A DNA stretch of 64,000 bases from Seonamhaeicola maritimus (GTDB taxonomy: Bacteria > Bacteroidota > Bacteroidia > Flavobacteriales > Flavobacteriaceae), in NCBI RefSeq assembly GCF_008056315.1, contig NZ_VRKQ01000008.1:700957-764956 (forward strand), given 5' to 3'. The notes beneath the pieces were generated by a model. That model was not told where the DNA came from. It was given only the letters and a program-made list of their open reading frames with translations, and searched no databases. Below, piece after piece: positions 9,536-18,775 of this stretch; within the stretch, counting starts at the first letter, position 1; every line of letters starts with the position of its first letter. The position numbers were made by a program, and so were the translations under genes.

Positions 9536-10720
9536 TTGAAAATAGCAATATATTCTGGATCTATTCCTAGCACGACTTTTATAGAGAGCCTAATTCAAGG
9601 GGTGGCGGAAAAACATAATGTTCTATTATTTGGAACAAGAAATGAGAGCGTATTGTATAGTTTAAGCAGTATTAAACAACATACAAATTCTAAAAAACCC
9701 ATTGTTAAGGGGATTCAAACATTATATCGCTTGCTTTTATTATTATTTGTGAGTCCAATGAGATTCAAGCTGATTTTTGAAGAATTAAAACAGCTTAATT
9801 CTTGGTATGAGAAATATAACCGTTTAAACAAAATTGTTCCTGTTCTTCTACATTTACCGGATGTGTTTCATATCCAATGGGCTAAAGATGTTGAACAGTG
9901 GAGCTTTCTAAAAGATAAACTTGGGGTAAAACTAATCTTAAGTTTAAGAGGAGCCCACATTAATTACTCGCCCATAGCAGACCCTAGTTTAGCGCAATCA
10001 TATAAAAAAACCTTTCCTAAAATAGATGCTTTTCATGCGGTATCAAAAGCTATTGCTCTTGAAGCCCAAAAATATAATGCGCCTGAAGAAAAAATGACCG
10101 TTATTCACTCACCAGTTCAGAAAGAAGTATTCAATGCTTTTAAGGTTTACAAAAAGAAAGATTCAACGCAGATAAAAGTGCTTTCTGTGGGCCGTTTTCA
10201 TTGGAAAAAAGGGTACAAGTATATGGTGGATGCTGTGGATGTTCTTAAAAAGAAGCATATTAATATACATTATACCATAATAGCATCTAATCAAGTTTCT
10301 GAAGATATACTTTTTCAAATAAATCAGCTAGGTTTGGAGAGAGATATAACAATTTTAAAAGGACTTTCACAATCAGAATTATTTAATAAGTACCGTGAGT
10401 TTGATGCTTTGGTGTTGCCAAGTTTAGAAGAGGGGATTGCCAATGTGGTTTTAGAGGCCATGGCATTAGGGATTCCTGTTATATCCACAAATTGTGGAGG
10501 AATGGCTGAGGTAGTTTTACCTAAAGAAACTGGATGGTTGGTGCCCCTAAAAAGCCCGCAGGCTTTATCTGATGCTATTATAGAGTTAAATAAAACATCT
10601 GAATTAGAACTACAAGAGGTTGTCAAAAGAGCTCATGAATATGTTAAGACTTATTTTAATGCGGAGGATTCAATAAAAAAGTTTTTGGATTTGTATGTAG
10701 AAGTTCTTCAGTCTAATTAG
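9536..10720 (+). CDS. Glycosyltransferase family 4
   Basis: A 394-residue GT-B enzyme starting at TTG (TTG AAA ATA GCA). The nucleotide-sugar domain shows VLSVGRFHWKKGYKYMVDAV near residue 220, a GLSQSELFNKYREFDALVLPS block, and the catalytic EEGIANVVLEAMALGIPVIS (E-x7-E) near 302, followed by NCGGMAEVV. The N-terminal acceptor domain carries a hydrophobic patch (about residues 60-75) typical of membrane-associated transferases. It probably adds one sugar to the lipid-linked repeat unit. It lies 41 bp after asnB. Confidence 0.85.
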   Translation: MKIAIYSGSIPSTTFIESLIQGVAEKHNVLLFGTRNESVLYSLSSIKQHTNSKKPIVKGIQTLYRLLLLLFVSPMRFKLIFEELKQLNSWYEKYNRLNKIVPVLLHLPDVFHIQWAKDVEQWSFLKDKLGVKLILSLRGAHINYSPIADPSLAQSYKKTFPKIDAFHAVSKAIALEAQKYNAPEEKMTVIHSPVQKEVFNAFKVYKKKDSTQIKVLSVGRFHWKKGYKYMVDAVDVLKKKHINIHYTIIASNQVSEDILFQINQLGLERDITILKGLSQSELFNKYREFDALVLPSLEEGIANVVLEAMALGIPVISTNCGGMAEVVLPKETGWLVPLKSPQALSDAIIELNKTSELELQEVVKRAHEYVKTYFNAEDSIKKFLDLYVEVLQSN

Positions 10721-10737
10721 TTGTTTATTCTAATAGG

Positions 10738-10899
10738 ATGAAGGTTCCGCTTTTAATTATTTTGAATGAGCTTTTTCTAGTTCTTAGGTGCTATGTATTA
10801 ATGATAGTAAGATTCTTTATTGAATTTTTAAAAGCAGATAAGGCTTTTTGCTTTGTTTTGAATAGCCGTAAAATTGTATATTGCATGGGTATTAAATGA
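10738..10899 (+). CDS. Possible small ORF upstream of and overlapping the asnB-like gene
   Basis: An ATG at 10738 opens a 53-codon frame that ends in TGA at 10897-10899 and overlaps the ATG of the next gene (10896) by four bases (ATGA), a typical coupling arrangement. The predicted peptide is hydrophobic at its N-terminus (VPLLIILNELFLVL) and contains four cysteines. No family was recognised and no clear ribosome-binding site is seen, though such sites are often weak in this phylum. It may be a leader peptide, a small membrane protein or chance. Confidence 0.25.
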   Translation: MKVPLLIILNELFLVLRCYVLMIVRFFIEFLKADKAFCFVLNSRKIVYCMGIK

Positions 10900-12287
10900 A
10901 AACTATAACTACCCCAATAATACCAACAAAACAAACCTTTTATAAGGTAGATGCTCTTCATGAATTAGATTTAAAAGCCATTTGTGTTTTTACCGCCATA
11001 GGTTTTTTTTTAGACCAAGATACTTATTACCAAGATACCAAAGTATTACGTCCAGCAACGGAATATACATTAGATTCAAGTAATAAGGTTTTAAATTCTA
11101 AGCCTTATTTTAATTGGCATTATCGCCCCAGAGATATAAGTTTTGAAAAAGCTCTCGAAGAATTCTCAAGACTTTTTGAAAATATTATTAAGGATCAAAC
11201 AACCGGTAAAAAAGTGATTTTGCCATTATCAGGAGGTTTAGATAGCAGAACACAGGCAGCTGCTTTAAAAACCTTACAGGCTGATGTTTCTACATATAGT
11301 TATGAATTTAAAGGAGGTTACCCAGAAACAAAGGTGGCAAAAGAGGTGGCAAAAGCTTGTGATTTTAAATTCCAAGATTATAAAATTAATAGGGGTTACC
11401 TGTGGAATGTTATTGAAGATTTAACAGAACTTAATAGGTGTTATTCAGATTTTACGAGTCCAAGACAAATGGCAATTTGTAATAACTTTAATGAGATGGG
11501 AGATGTCTTTTCTTTAGGACATTGGGGAGATGTACTGTTTGACTCTATGAATTTATCTGATTTATCTCATGATCAACAAGTAGAAGTTTTAATATCAAGA
11601 CTATTAAAACGAGGCGGATTGGAATTTGCATCATTGCTTTGGGAAGAATGGGAACTGGAAGGGCACTTTAAAGATTACTTTAGAAGTAGAATAAGTGAAT
11701 TATTAAATACCATAGATATTGATAATTCCAATGCTAGGTTAAGAGCCTTTAAATCTAAATACTGGGCGCCGCGTTGGACATCAGTTAACTTGTCAATATT
11801 TAGTAAATATAAACCCATTACTTTACCTTATTATGATGATAGAATGTGTCAGTTTATCTGCACTATTCCAGAGTCTTTTTTAAAAGGCAGACAATTGCAA
11901 ATAGCTTATATAAAGAAAAGAATGCCTGAGTTGGCAAAAATGGAATGGCAAGATCAAAGACCATTTAATTTATATAATTATCATCTAAATAAGAAGCCAT
12001 ACAATTTACCTTATCGCATTATAAATAAATTAAAAAGAGAAATAAAAGCTTTAACGGGAAAACCTTATGTACAACGTAATTGGGAGTTACAGTTTTTAGG
12101 AAAAGCCAATGAGCGCTTTTTGAAAAAATATATTTTGGAGTCTGGTTTAGAGAATTGGGTATCTCAATCTTTATTGAAAACGCATCTAAACGAGTTTATT
12201 CAAGGAGATAGTTTGAGGTATGCGCACTCAATAAATATGCTTTTGGTTTTAGCTAAGTTTAATCAACAAAATAGTACTATTGGATAA
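10896..12287 (+). CDS. Asparagine synthase-like protein without an amidotransferase domain
   Basis: A 463-residue homologue of the AsnB synthetase half. The PP-loop is intact (LPLSGGLDSR near residue 110) and the later region has LGHWGDVLFDS near 208 and PYYDDRMCQF near 313. The first 60 residues resemble only the tail of an Ntn amidotransferase domain (TKVLRPATEYTL), and the nucleophile Cys2 is missing. The gene is open and not decayed. It may use ammonia or glutamine-derived ammonia from a partner, or adenylate a different carboxylate. It is followed by a GT4 gene with an 8-bp overlap. Confidence 0.7.
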   Translation: MKTITTPIIPTKQTFYKVDALHELDLKAICVFTAIGFFLDQDTYYQDTKVLRPATEYTLDSSNKVLNSKPYFNWHYRPRDISFEKALEEFSRLFENIIKDQTTGKKVILPLSGGLDSRTQAAALKTLQADVSTYSYEFKGGYPETKVAKEVAKACDFKFQDYKINRGYLWNVIEDLTELNRCYSDFTSPRQMAICNNFNEMGDVFSLGHWGDVLFDSMNLSDLSHDQQVEVLISRLLKRGGLEFASLLWEEWELEGHFKDYFRSRISELLNTIDIDNSNARLRAFKSKYWAPRWTSVNLSIFSKYKPITLPYYDDRMCQFICTIPESFLKGRQLQIAYIKKRMPELAKMEWQDQRPFNLYNYHLNKKPYNLPYRIINKLKREIKALTGKPYVQRNWELQFLGKANERFLKKYILESGLENWVSQSLLKTHLNEFIQGDSLRYAHSINMLLVLAKFNQQNSTIG

Positions 12288-13380
12288 GCGCATAAAAATA
12301 TTATTTACCATTCCTAATTTTGATACTGCTGGTAGTGGTAAGGTGGTTTATGACTTGGTAAAAGGTTTGGATAAACAGAAGTTTGAACCCGAAATTTGTT
12401 GTTTTCATAATCGGGGTGATTATTTTGAGAACATAAAAAAGTTAGATGTTAAGATTCATATATTTAACTTCGCTGCTCCCTATAGGCCTTTTTTAACCTT
12501 GCCATTCAGGATTTTAAAGATTGGCATGTTTTTTAAAAAGCATCAATTTGATATCATCCATTCATGGCATTGGAGTTCTGATTTTACTGAGCCATTAGCT
12601 GCTAGATTAGCTGGTATTCCATTTGTTTATACAAAGAAAGCTATGGGATGGGGGAATAAATCGTGGTTATGGCGGTCTAAATTAAGTAAAAGAATAATTG
12701 CGATTAATACAGATATGTCTTCTCTGTTTTTTCAAAAACTGAAATATAAGGTGGAGTATATACCATTAGGAGTGGATACTGAGTTTTACAAACCACAAAA
12801 AAAATCTATTAAATTACAAAATGAATTAGGTGTTCAGCCTTCTGATTTTGTAGTGATTACGGTTGCTAATTTGGTGCCTGTTAAAGGAGTTGAAGTTTTA
12901 ATTGAAGCTGTGAAAAACTTAAAGGATGATTCAATTAAATTGTTGATTGTTGGAGATTATAACAACAACTATGGGAAGGACTTGAAAAATAGATATGAGA
13001 GTAATTGGGTTCAATTTATTGGTAAACAGAATGATGTACGTCCGTATATAGCCTTGTCTGATGTTTTTGTGATTCCCACTAAAAATGAAGGTCGTAAGGA
13101 AGGTCAGCCTATTGCTCCTTTGGAAGCTATGGCAATGGGTAAAGTTGTAGTAGGTTCTAACGTTTCTGGTATAAAAGATATACTTCATGAATTTGGAGGC
13201 AATTTAATTGAACCAGGAAATATCAAATCATTATCATTGAAAATAAAAGATAAGAAGATATTTGGGGATTTAGAACGAAATAGAGAAGGTTTGGAGATGA
13301 GGGGATATGTCATTTCCAAATTTGCATTAAACAAGAGTATGTTTAGTCATGAAGTTTTATACAAAACGACAGTCAAATGA
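12280..13380 (+). CDS. Glycosyltransferase family 4
   Basis: A 366-residue GT-B protein starting at TTG inside the preceding gene. The N-terminal glycine-rich loop is DTAGSGKVVYDLVKGL (about residues 15-30). IPLGVDTEFY near 161 marks the start of the donor domain, followed by VITVANLVPVKGVEVLIEA, and the donor motif EGQPIAPLEAMAMGKVVV (near 270) contains E-x7-E. The histidine-rich IIHSWHWSSDFTEPL near residue 95 lies in the acceptor cleft. Its stop overlaps the next start as ATGA, so the pair is translationally coupled. Confidence 0.83.
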   Translation: MDKRIKILFTIPNFDTAGSGKVVYDLVKGLDKQKFEPEICCFHNRGDYFENIKKLDVKIHIFNFAAPYRPFLTLPFRILKIGMFFKKHQFDIIHSWHWSSDFTEPLAARLAGIPFVYTKKAMGWGNKSWLWRSKLSKRIIAINTDMSSLFFQKLKYKVEYIPLGVDTEFYKPQKKSIKLQNELGVQPSDFVVITVANLVPVKGVEVLIEAVKNLKDDSIKLLIVGDYNNNYGKDLKNRYESNWVQFIGKQNDVRPYIALSDVFVIPTKNEGRKEGQPIAPLEAMAMGKVVVGSNVSGIKDILHEFGGNLIEPGNIKSLSLKIKDKKIFGDLERNREGLEMRGYVISKFALNKSMFSHEVLYKTTVK

Positions 13381-14549
13381 ATATAGGTATTGTATTATCA
13401 AAAACACCAAGCTATTCTGAAACTTTTTTTATATCGAAAATAAAAGGTCTTCAAAATCATGGTTTTGATGTGACCCTATTTGTTCAAGATAAAACCAATG
13501 ATTTTTCGCTTTGTTACGTTAGAAAGGCTCCTAAAGTTTTTAATAGAAACCCTCCATTACAGATTATTACTTTTCTAGTAATGTTTTTTAAAATACTACC
13601 ATTTTGGTCAAGAATAATTAGATTTATTAATTTGGAGGTGGCTGCTAATAGGAGTTGGTTCCGTATTATAAAAAACATATATAATAATGCACATATTTTA
13701 AGGGCTGATTTAGACTGGGTGCATTTCGGATTTACAACCCTGAGTTTGAATAGTGAACATGTAGCTAAGGCAATAGGAGCTAAAATGGCAGTTAGTTTTA
13801 GAGGTTTTGATTTGGATTTATACCCATTGAAACACCCCCATTGTTATGATATATTATGGAAGCAGGTTGATAGAGTGCATAGTATTTCAAAATATCTATT
13901 GAATAAAGCCTTGGTTTTAGGACTTCCTGATACAATACCTTACGATATTATTACACCAGCAGTAAAAATTAAAAAGAAATCATCCCCAAGGGATAGTCAT
14001 GCTATTTTAAAATTTGTCACCGTTGCAAGGTTACATTGGATAAAAGGTTTATCGGAAACTTTAGAGGCGCTTAGAATGCTTAAATCTAGAGATGTAAAAT
14101 TTAAATATATAATTATTGGACAAGGTGATGAATATGAGGCTTTAAAGTTTGCTATCAGTCAATTAAATCTAGAGTGGGATGTTGAATTATTAGGCAGAAA
14201 ATCTCATGAAGAGACCCTCTACATAATTGAGGATGCCGATATTTATTTACAATATAGTTATTCAGAGGGTTTTTGTAATGCTGTTTTAGAAGCACAAGCT
14301 TGTGGTGTTTTATGTGTTGTGTCAGATGGAGGCGGCCTGAATGAAAATATTATTCATGAAGAAACAGGTTGGATTGTGCCAAAGAGAAGGCCAGAATTAC
14401 TTGCCGACAGAATGTATCAAGTTGTTAAATTACCAGCTAATAAAAAATATGAAATTAGGTATAATGCCTTCCAGCGAGTAGAAAATAGTTTTACCCTAGA
14501 AAAGCAATCCGAAGCTTTTTTAAATTTTTATAATGAGCATATTAATTAA
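13377..14549 (+). CDS. Glycosyltransferase family 4
   Basis: A 390-residue GT-B enzyme. The N-terminus has SKTPSYSETFFISKI, a sequence type seen in colanic-acid and amylovoran-type transferases. LDWVHFGFTTLSL and VSFRGFDLDLYPL (about residues 120-155) form the acceptor side. The donor domain has FVTVARLHWIKGLSETLEAL near 220 and EGFCNAVLEAQACGVLCVVSD (E-x7-E) near 300. It overlaps both neighbours (4 bp upstream, 17 bp downstream), so the whole group 10896-17815 appears to be one transcript. Confidence 0.83.
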   Translation: MNIGIVLSKTPSYSETFFISKIKGLQNHGFDVTLFVQDKTNDFSLCYVRKAPKVFNRNPPLQIITFLVMFFKILPFWSRIIRFINLEVAANRSWFRIIKNIYNNAHILRADLDWVHFGFTTLSLNSEHVAKAIGAKMAVSFRGFDLDLYPLKHPHCYDILWKQVDRVHSISKYLLNKALVLGLPDTIPYDIITPAVKIKKKSSPRDSHAILKFVTVARLHWIKGLSETLEALRMLKSRDVKFKYIIIGQGDEYEALKFAISQLNLEWDVELLGRKSHEETLYIIEDADIYLQYSYSEGFCNAVLEAQACGVLCVVSDGGGLNENIIHEETGWIVPKRRPELLADRMYQVVKLPANKKYEIRYNAFQRVENSFTLEKQSEAFLNFYNEHIN

Positions 14550-15363
14550 GTTTTATAATTTTTTTCCTAAATCAACCAAGACTAAATTGAGACAATTCGG
14601 TTTAACTAGTCGCATTATTGATTGGTTCATAAAAGATAAGAATGCGTTTAGAGTGGTTAAGACACTTGTAAGTAGAAGGTATTTAGAGAGGGAAATTCAA
14701 TTTTTGTTTTTTGCTTCAATTAAAGATGCCGCTAAGGCAAAAACACATGGTTTTGAGACGAAGCTATTACAAAACTCTATGCGTCTTTGTGCAAAAATAA
14801 AAAAAGAGGAAACCAGTTTATTTATTTTGGATATTGGTGCTAATTTTGGTTTTTTAAGTTTAGTTTGGGCTAATTCCTTAACTGTAAATGAAGGTGCTAT
14901 TTTTGCCTTTGAGCCTAATAAAAATGTTTTTAAGGCGTTCGCTAAGTCAATATCTAAAAATCATTTAGAAACTATGATTACTTTAGAAAATTGCGCAGTT
15001 GGAAGTGAAAAAAAGATCGTAAAATTAAATCTGAACAATACAACTTCCAATGTTCTTGATATAAAAGCCTCAAACAAGTCAGAATATGTACAAATGACAT
15101 CAGTTGATACTTATTTATTTGATAATGCTATACAAAAATGCGATTTAATAAAAATTGACGTGGATGGTATAGAGTTAGATATTTTAAAAGGTTGTTCTAA
15201 AACATTGCTAAAATATAGACCTATTTTTATTGTGGAAACTAATGAAAATAAGGATATCATTGAATTTTTTAAATCAAGAAATTACAAGGTGCTGGACATG
15301 GATTTAAATGAATATATTGTGGGGGAGTTTATGCCGCCTAATATTTTTTGTATTCCAAATTAG
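14533..15363 (+). CDS. FkbM family SAM-dependent methyltransferase
   Basis: A 276-residue protein. SAM motif I is LFILDIGANFGFLSLVWA (about residues 95-112), FAFEPNKNVF near 130 supplies the acidic ribose ligand, and KIDVDGIELDILKG near 211 is the FkbM signature. It is closer to the family consensus than the FkbM protein at 444. It overlaps the preceding GT4 gene by 17 bp and lies 9 bp before a GT2 gene. Sugar O-methylation of the repeat unit is the likely role. Confidence 0.82.
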   Translation: MSILIKFYNFFPKSTKTKLRQFGLTSRIIDWFIKDKNAFRVVKTLVSRRYLEREIQFLFFASIKDAAKAKTHGFETKLLQNSMRLCAKIKKEETSLFILDIGANFGFLSLVWANSLTVNEGAIFAFEPNKNVFKAFAKSISKNHLETMITLENCAVGSEKKIVKLNLNNTTSNVLDIKASNKSEYVQMTSVDTYLFDNAIQKCDLIKIDVDGIELDILKGCSKTLLKYRPIFIVETNENKDIIEFFKSRNYKVLDMDLNEYIVGEFMPPNIFCIPN

Positions 15364-15372
15364 TTTTATTAC

Positions 15373-16710
15373 ATGTTATTTAAACTATTAAAATATTTAC
15401 AGCCAACACATTATTTTATCAGATTGAACTATAATGGGGCTTCAGTATTTCCAGATGTAAATGCTTTATCGGATACCGTTTTAAAAGATGTGGCATTTGA
15501 TGATAGGTTTTCAAGTGAAGTATCGAAGCAATATGACGCCTCTTGGCAATTGATTCAAAAGGGTTATATAGGCCATGCTAAAACCATTGAGACTATTGAG
15601 GTATTACCTCTAGAAGATGAATATCATTTTATTAGAAAATATTTTAATACGGCCTGGGTACTTTATGTGTTGATGATTAGGCTATTTAGCCTCCATAATC
15701 CTTTTAAAGAAATTATAGCTTGGTCTAGAACAAGACATATAAAGCGCACTCAAATTCTAAAAAGCCCAATTACCTATAAGAATTGGCAGCATTTTAAAGC
15801 GTCATTATTGGAAGCTGTTCCAAAAGTCAGTGTCATTATTCCAACCCTTAATCGGTATGAATATTTAAAAGATGTACTAAAAGATTTAGAGAAGCAAGAC
15901 TATAAGAATTTTGAGGTGATTGTGGTTGATCAGTCCCAGCCGTTTCAAGAAACATTTTATAAAAATTTCCATCTAGATTTAAAAGTACAATATCAGCAAG
16001 AGCCTTTACTGTGGCAAGCTCGTAATTGGGCCATAAAAAATAGTACTGGAGACTATTTGCTTTTTTTTGATGATGATTCTAGAGTAGATAGCAATTGGAT
16101 ACGCAATCATTTAAAATGTCTTGATTTTTTTAAGGTTGACCTGTCTTCAGGGGTGTCTATTTCTAAAGTAGGTGATAAGGTTCCGGAGCATTATTCATTT
16201 TTTCGAATAAGTGATCAATTAGATACAGGTAACGTCATGATTAAAAAAGCAGTCTTTCAACAAATAGGGTTATTTGATAGACAGTTTGAAAAGCAACGTA
16301 TGGGTGATGGCGAATTTGGTATGCGTGCTTATTTGAACCATTTTAAGAATGTGTCTAATCCCTATGCGAAAAGATTACATTTAAAGGTAGGCACTGGCGG
16401 ACTTAGAGATATGGGGAGTTGGGATGCTTTTAGAACTAAAAATTTATGGCAACCTAGGCCCATACCAAGTGTTTTGTATTATTTTAGAAGCTATTTTGGA
16501 AATACCCATGCTAAATTAGCTTTGTTAAGATTGGTTCCCCTTTCCATAATGCCTTATCGTTTTAAGAAAAACAAAGGTATGCTGGTTTTAGGAGTTATTT
16601 TTTCTGTTTTTATTTTTCCTTTTGTTTTAATTCAAATTGGTAAATCATGGCGCTTGTCAAGTATTAAAATAAAGGAAGGCGCTTTAATTGATTCTTTAGA
16701 TGGATTCTAA
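15373..16710 (+). CDS. Glycosyltransferase family 2 with N-terminal extension
   Basis: A 445-residue protein in which the GT2 core starts only near residue 152 (VSVIIPTLNRYEYLKDVL). VIVVDQSQPF follows near 180, and the metal-binding FFDDDSRVD lies near 232. The first 150 residues have no recognised domain, and a hydrophobic segment near 395-420 probably anchors the protein to the inner membrane. NVMIKKAVFQQIGLFD (near 290) is a typical GT2 acceptor-side block. It overlaps the following GT4 gene by 11 bp. Confidence 0.78.
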   Translation: MLFKLLKYLQPTHYFIRLNYNGASVFPDVNALSDTVLKDVAFDDRFSSEVSKQYDASWQLIQKGYIGHAKTIETIEVLPLEDEYHFIRKYFNTAWVLYVLMIRLFSLHNPFKEIIAWSRTRHIKRTQILKSPITYKNWQHFKASLLEAVPKVSVIIPTLNRYEYLKDVLKDLEKQDYKNFEVIVVDQSQPFQETFYKNFHLDLKVQYQQEPLLWQARNWAIKNSTGDYLLFFDDDSRVDSNWIRNHLKCLDFFKVDLSSGVSISKVGDKVPEHYSFFRISDQLDTGNVMIKKAVFQQIGLFDRQFEKQRMGDGEFGMRAYLNHFKNVSNPYAKRLHLKVGTGGLRDMGSWDAFRTKNLWQPRPIPSVLYYFRSYFGNTHAKLALLRLVPLSIMPYRFKKNKGMLVLGVIFSVFIFPFVLIQIGKSWRLSSIKIKEGALIDSLDGF

Positions 16711-17815
16711 CAAACAACAGATTCTTATTGTAACATCTGAATTTCCACCGCAACCTGGAGGTATTGGCAATCATGCCTATAATTTGGCAAATCAACTTAA
16801 AGCACATCATTTTGGAGTTACCGTTATTGCAGATGCCAGATCCAGTTCTGGCGATGAAGAACGAATTTTTGATGAAGCTTTATCATTTAATGTTTCAAGG
16901 GTTTGGGTCAGTAAATTGAGAATAATAATGTACGTGAAGCGCCTTATGCTGTTAAATAAAGCTTTAAAAAGGCATCAGGTTGTTTTCGCTTCAGGTAAGT
17001 TTTCATTGTGGAGCGTTGCTTTATTTAGCTTGTTTTATAGGCGAAAGTATTTTGCCGTTGTTCACGGTACAGAAGTTAATTTTAAGAGTCTTATATTAAA
17101 AGCCGCCATAAATGGTGCCTTATGGCGCCTTAAAACTATCATCGCTGTTTCCGGATATACCAAATCATTATTAAAAGGGCCTTTTCATAAAAAGACGATG
17201 ATCATCCCTAATGGTTATGATGCTACTAAGTGGAATAAAACAAATAGTTCTGAATTAAAAATTAAGGGGAGTCCAAAACTTATTACGGTTGGTAATGTAA
17301 CGGAACGTAAAGGGCAGATACATGTGATTAGACATTTACCTCGGTTAATAAAAAAGTATCCTGAGGTTCATTATCACTGTGTGGGAATTCCAACTGAGAT
17401 GGAAAGTTGTATCCAAGAAGCCAACATTTTAGGAGTGCAAAAGCATATAACTTTCCATGGAAAAGTGTCGCAAGAAGATTTGTTGAAGTTGGTTGGGAGC
17501 TCTGATATTTTTGTCATGCTAAGTGGAGAGACCAAAACAGGTGACGTGGAAGGGTTTGGAATAGCTATCATTGAGGCTAATGCTTTAGGCGTACCTGCTA
17601 TTGGAGCTATGGGCAGTGGTATTGAAGATGCCATACTTAGTAAAAAGTCGGGGCTTCTTATAAAAGGGAATGATACAAAGGCATTTTTAAATGCTGTGGA
17701 GACCATTTTAAATAATAAACAAACTTTTTCAAAACAGGCATCTATTTGGGCGGATAAGCACCGTTGGGAGCATATAGTAAAGCAATATATAGACCTTATC
17801 AGAAGTATCGATTAA
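16700..17815 (+). CDS. Glycosyltransferase family 4
   Basis: A 371-residue GT-B enzyme. The N-terminal loop FPPQPGGIGNHAYNLANQL (about residues 14-32) is the GGxG motif of GT4 enzymes. The donor domain has KLITVGNVTERKGQIHVI near 193 and EGFGIAIIEANALGVPAIG (E-x7-E) near 283. It ends the first contiguous glycosyltransferase block; immediately downstream begins the repeat array at 17864. The last residues (IDLIRSID) end at TAA 17813-17815 and no hairpin terminator was seen before the repeats. Confidence 0.85.
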   Translation: MDSNKQQILIVTSEFPPQPGGIGNHAYNLANQLKAHHFGVTVIADARSSSGDEERIFDEALSFNVSRVWVSKLRIIMYVKRLMLLNKALKRHQVVFASGKFSLWSVALFSLFYRRKYFAVVHGTEVNFKSLILKAAINGALWRLKTIIAVSGYTKSLLKGPFHKKTMIIPNGYDATKWNKTNSSELKIKGSPKLITVGNVTERKGQIHVIRHLPRLIKKYPEVHYHCVGIPTEMESCIQEANILGVQKHITFHGKVSQEDLLKLVGSSDIFVMLSGETKTGDVEGFGIAIIEANALGVPAIGAMGSGIEDAILSKKSGLLIKGNDTKAFLNAVETILNNKQTFSKQASIWADKHRWEHIVKQYIDLIRSID

Positions 17816-17863
17816 ATATTGAAAATTCTAATATCTCACAAATAGAAAATGTCACAAGTCCAA

Positions 17864-18775
17864 TGTCATTCAGAAGGAACGTAGTGACCGAAGAATCTCT
17901 AAAACCAACCTTGTCATTGTGAGGAAACAATAAAATTGGATATGGTAATCTTCTAGCATTTAAAGTATCAAAACATTTAACAGATTCTTAGGTTTGTGCC
18001 TTACTCAGAATGACGACTCAAAGCAAACCTACTGTCATTGTGAGGAGCTTAGTGAGGTAACAATCTCTTTGTTTTAAGAGCAAACAAAATTAGGCTATTC
18101 AAATAGGAGATTCTTCACTTCGTTTTACTCCGCTCAGAATGACAATTGTCCTATGTCATTCAGAAGGAACGTAGTGACTGAAGAATCTCAAAAACAAGCC
18201 TTAGTAATTGTGGGGAAACAATAAAATTGGATATGGTAATCTCCTAGTATTAAAAGTATCAAAACATTTAACAGATTCTTACGTTGGTACCTCATTCAGA
18301 ATGACGACTCAAAGCAAACATACCGTCATTGTGAGGAACGTAGAGACGTAACAATCTCTTTGTTTTAAGAGCAGGCCAAACAAAATCAGGCTATTCAAAT
18401 AGGAGATTCTTCACTTCGTTTTACTCCGCTCAGAATGACAATTGTCCTATGTCATTCAGAAGGAACGTAGTGACTGAAGAATCTAAAAAACCGGACTCTA
18501 CATCATGGTGGGGAACAATAAAATTGGATATGGTAATCTCTTAGTATTAAAAGTATCAAAACATTTAACAGATTCTTACGTTCGTACCTCACTCAGAATG
18601 ACGACTCAAAGCAAGCATACCGTCATTGTGAGGAACGTAGTGACCTAACAATCTCTTTGTTTTAAGAGCATACAAAATCAGGCTATTCATATAGGAGATT
18701 CTTCGTTTCGTTTTACTCCGGTTTGAATGATATAGGGCTGTGTCATTCAGAAGGAGGGCAGTGACTGAAGAATCT
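17864..18775. repeat. Tandem array of about 290-bp composite REP-like repeats
   Basis: Near-identical units begin at 17864, 18154, 18450 and 18741 (periods about 290, 296 and 291 bp), each opening with TGTCATTCAGAAGGA. Inside each unit, roughly 35-bp motifs of the type GTCATTCAGA...GAAGAATCT alternate in direct and inverted orientation (for example AGATTCTT...CAGAATGACG), so the array can form many hairpins. No ORF is conserved across units. The array fills the 980-base stretch 17816-18795, which otherwise holds no gene. Confidence 0.85.

Noticed and set aside
10896-12287. AsnB-like gene as a truncated pseudogene
   Set aside because: The frame is intact, the PP-loop is conserved, and it is coupled to its neighbours; domain-reduced homologues are known in glycan loci.
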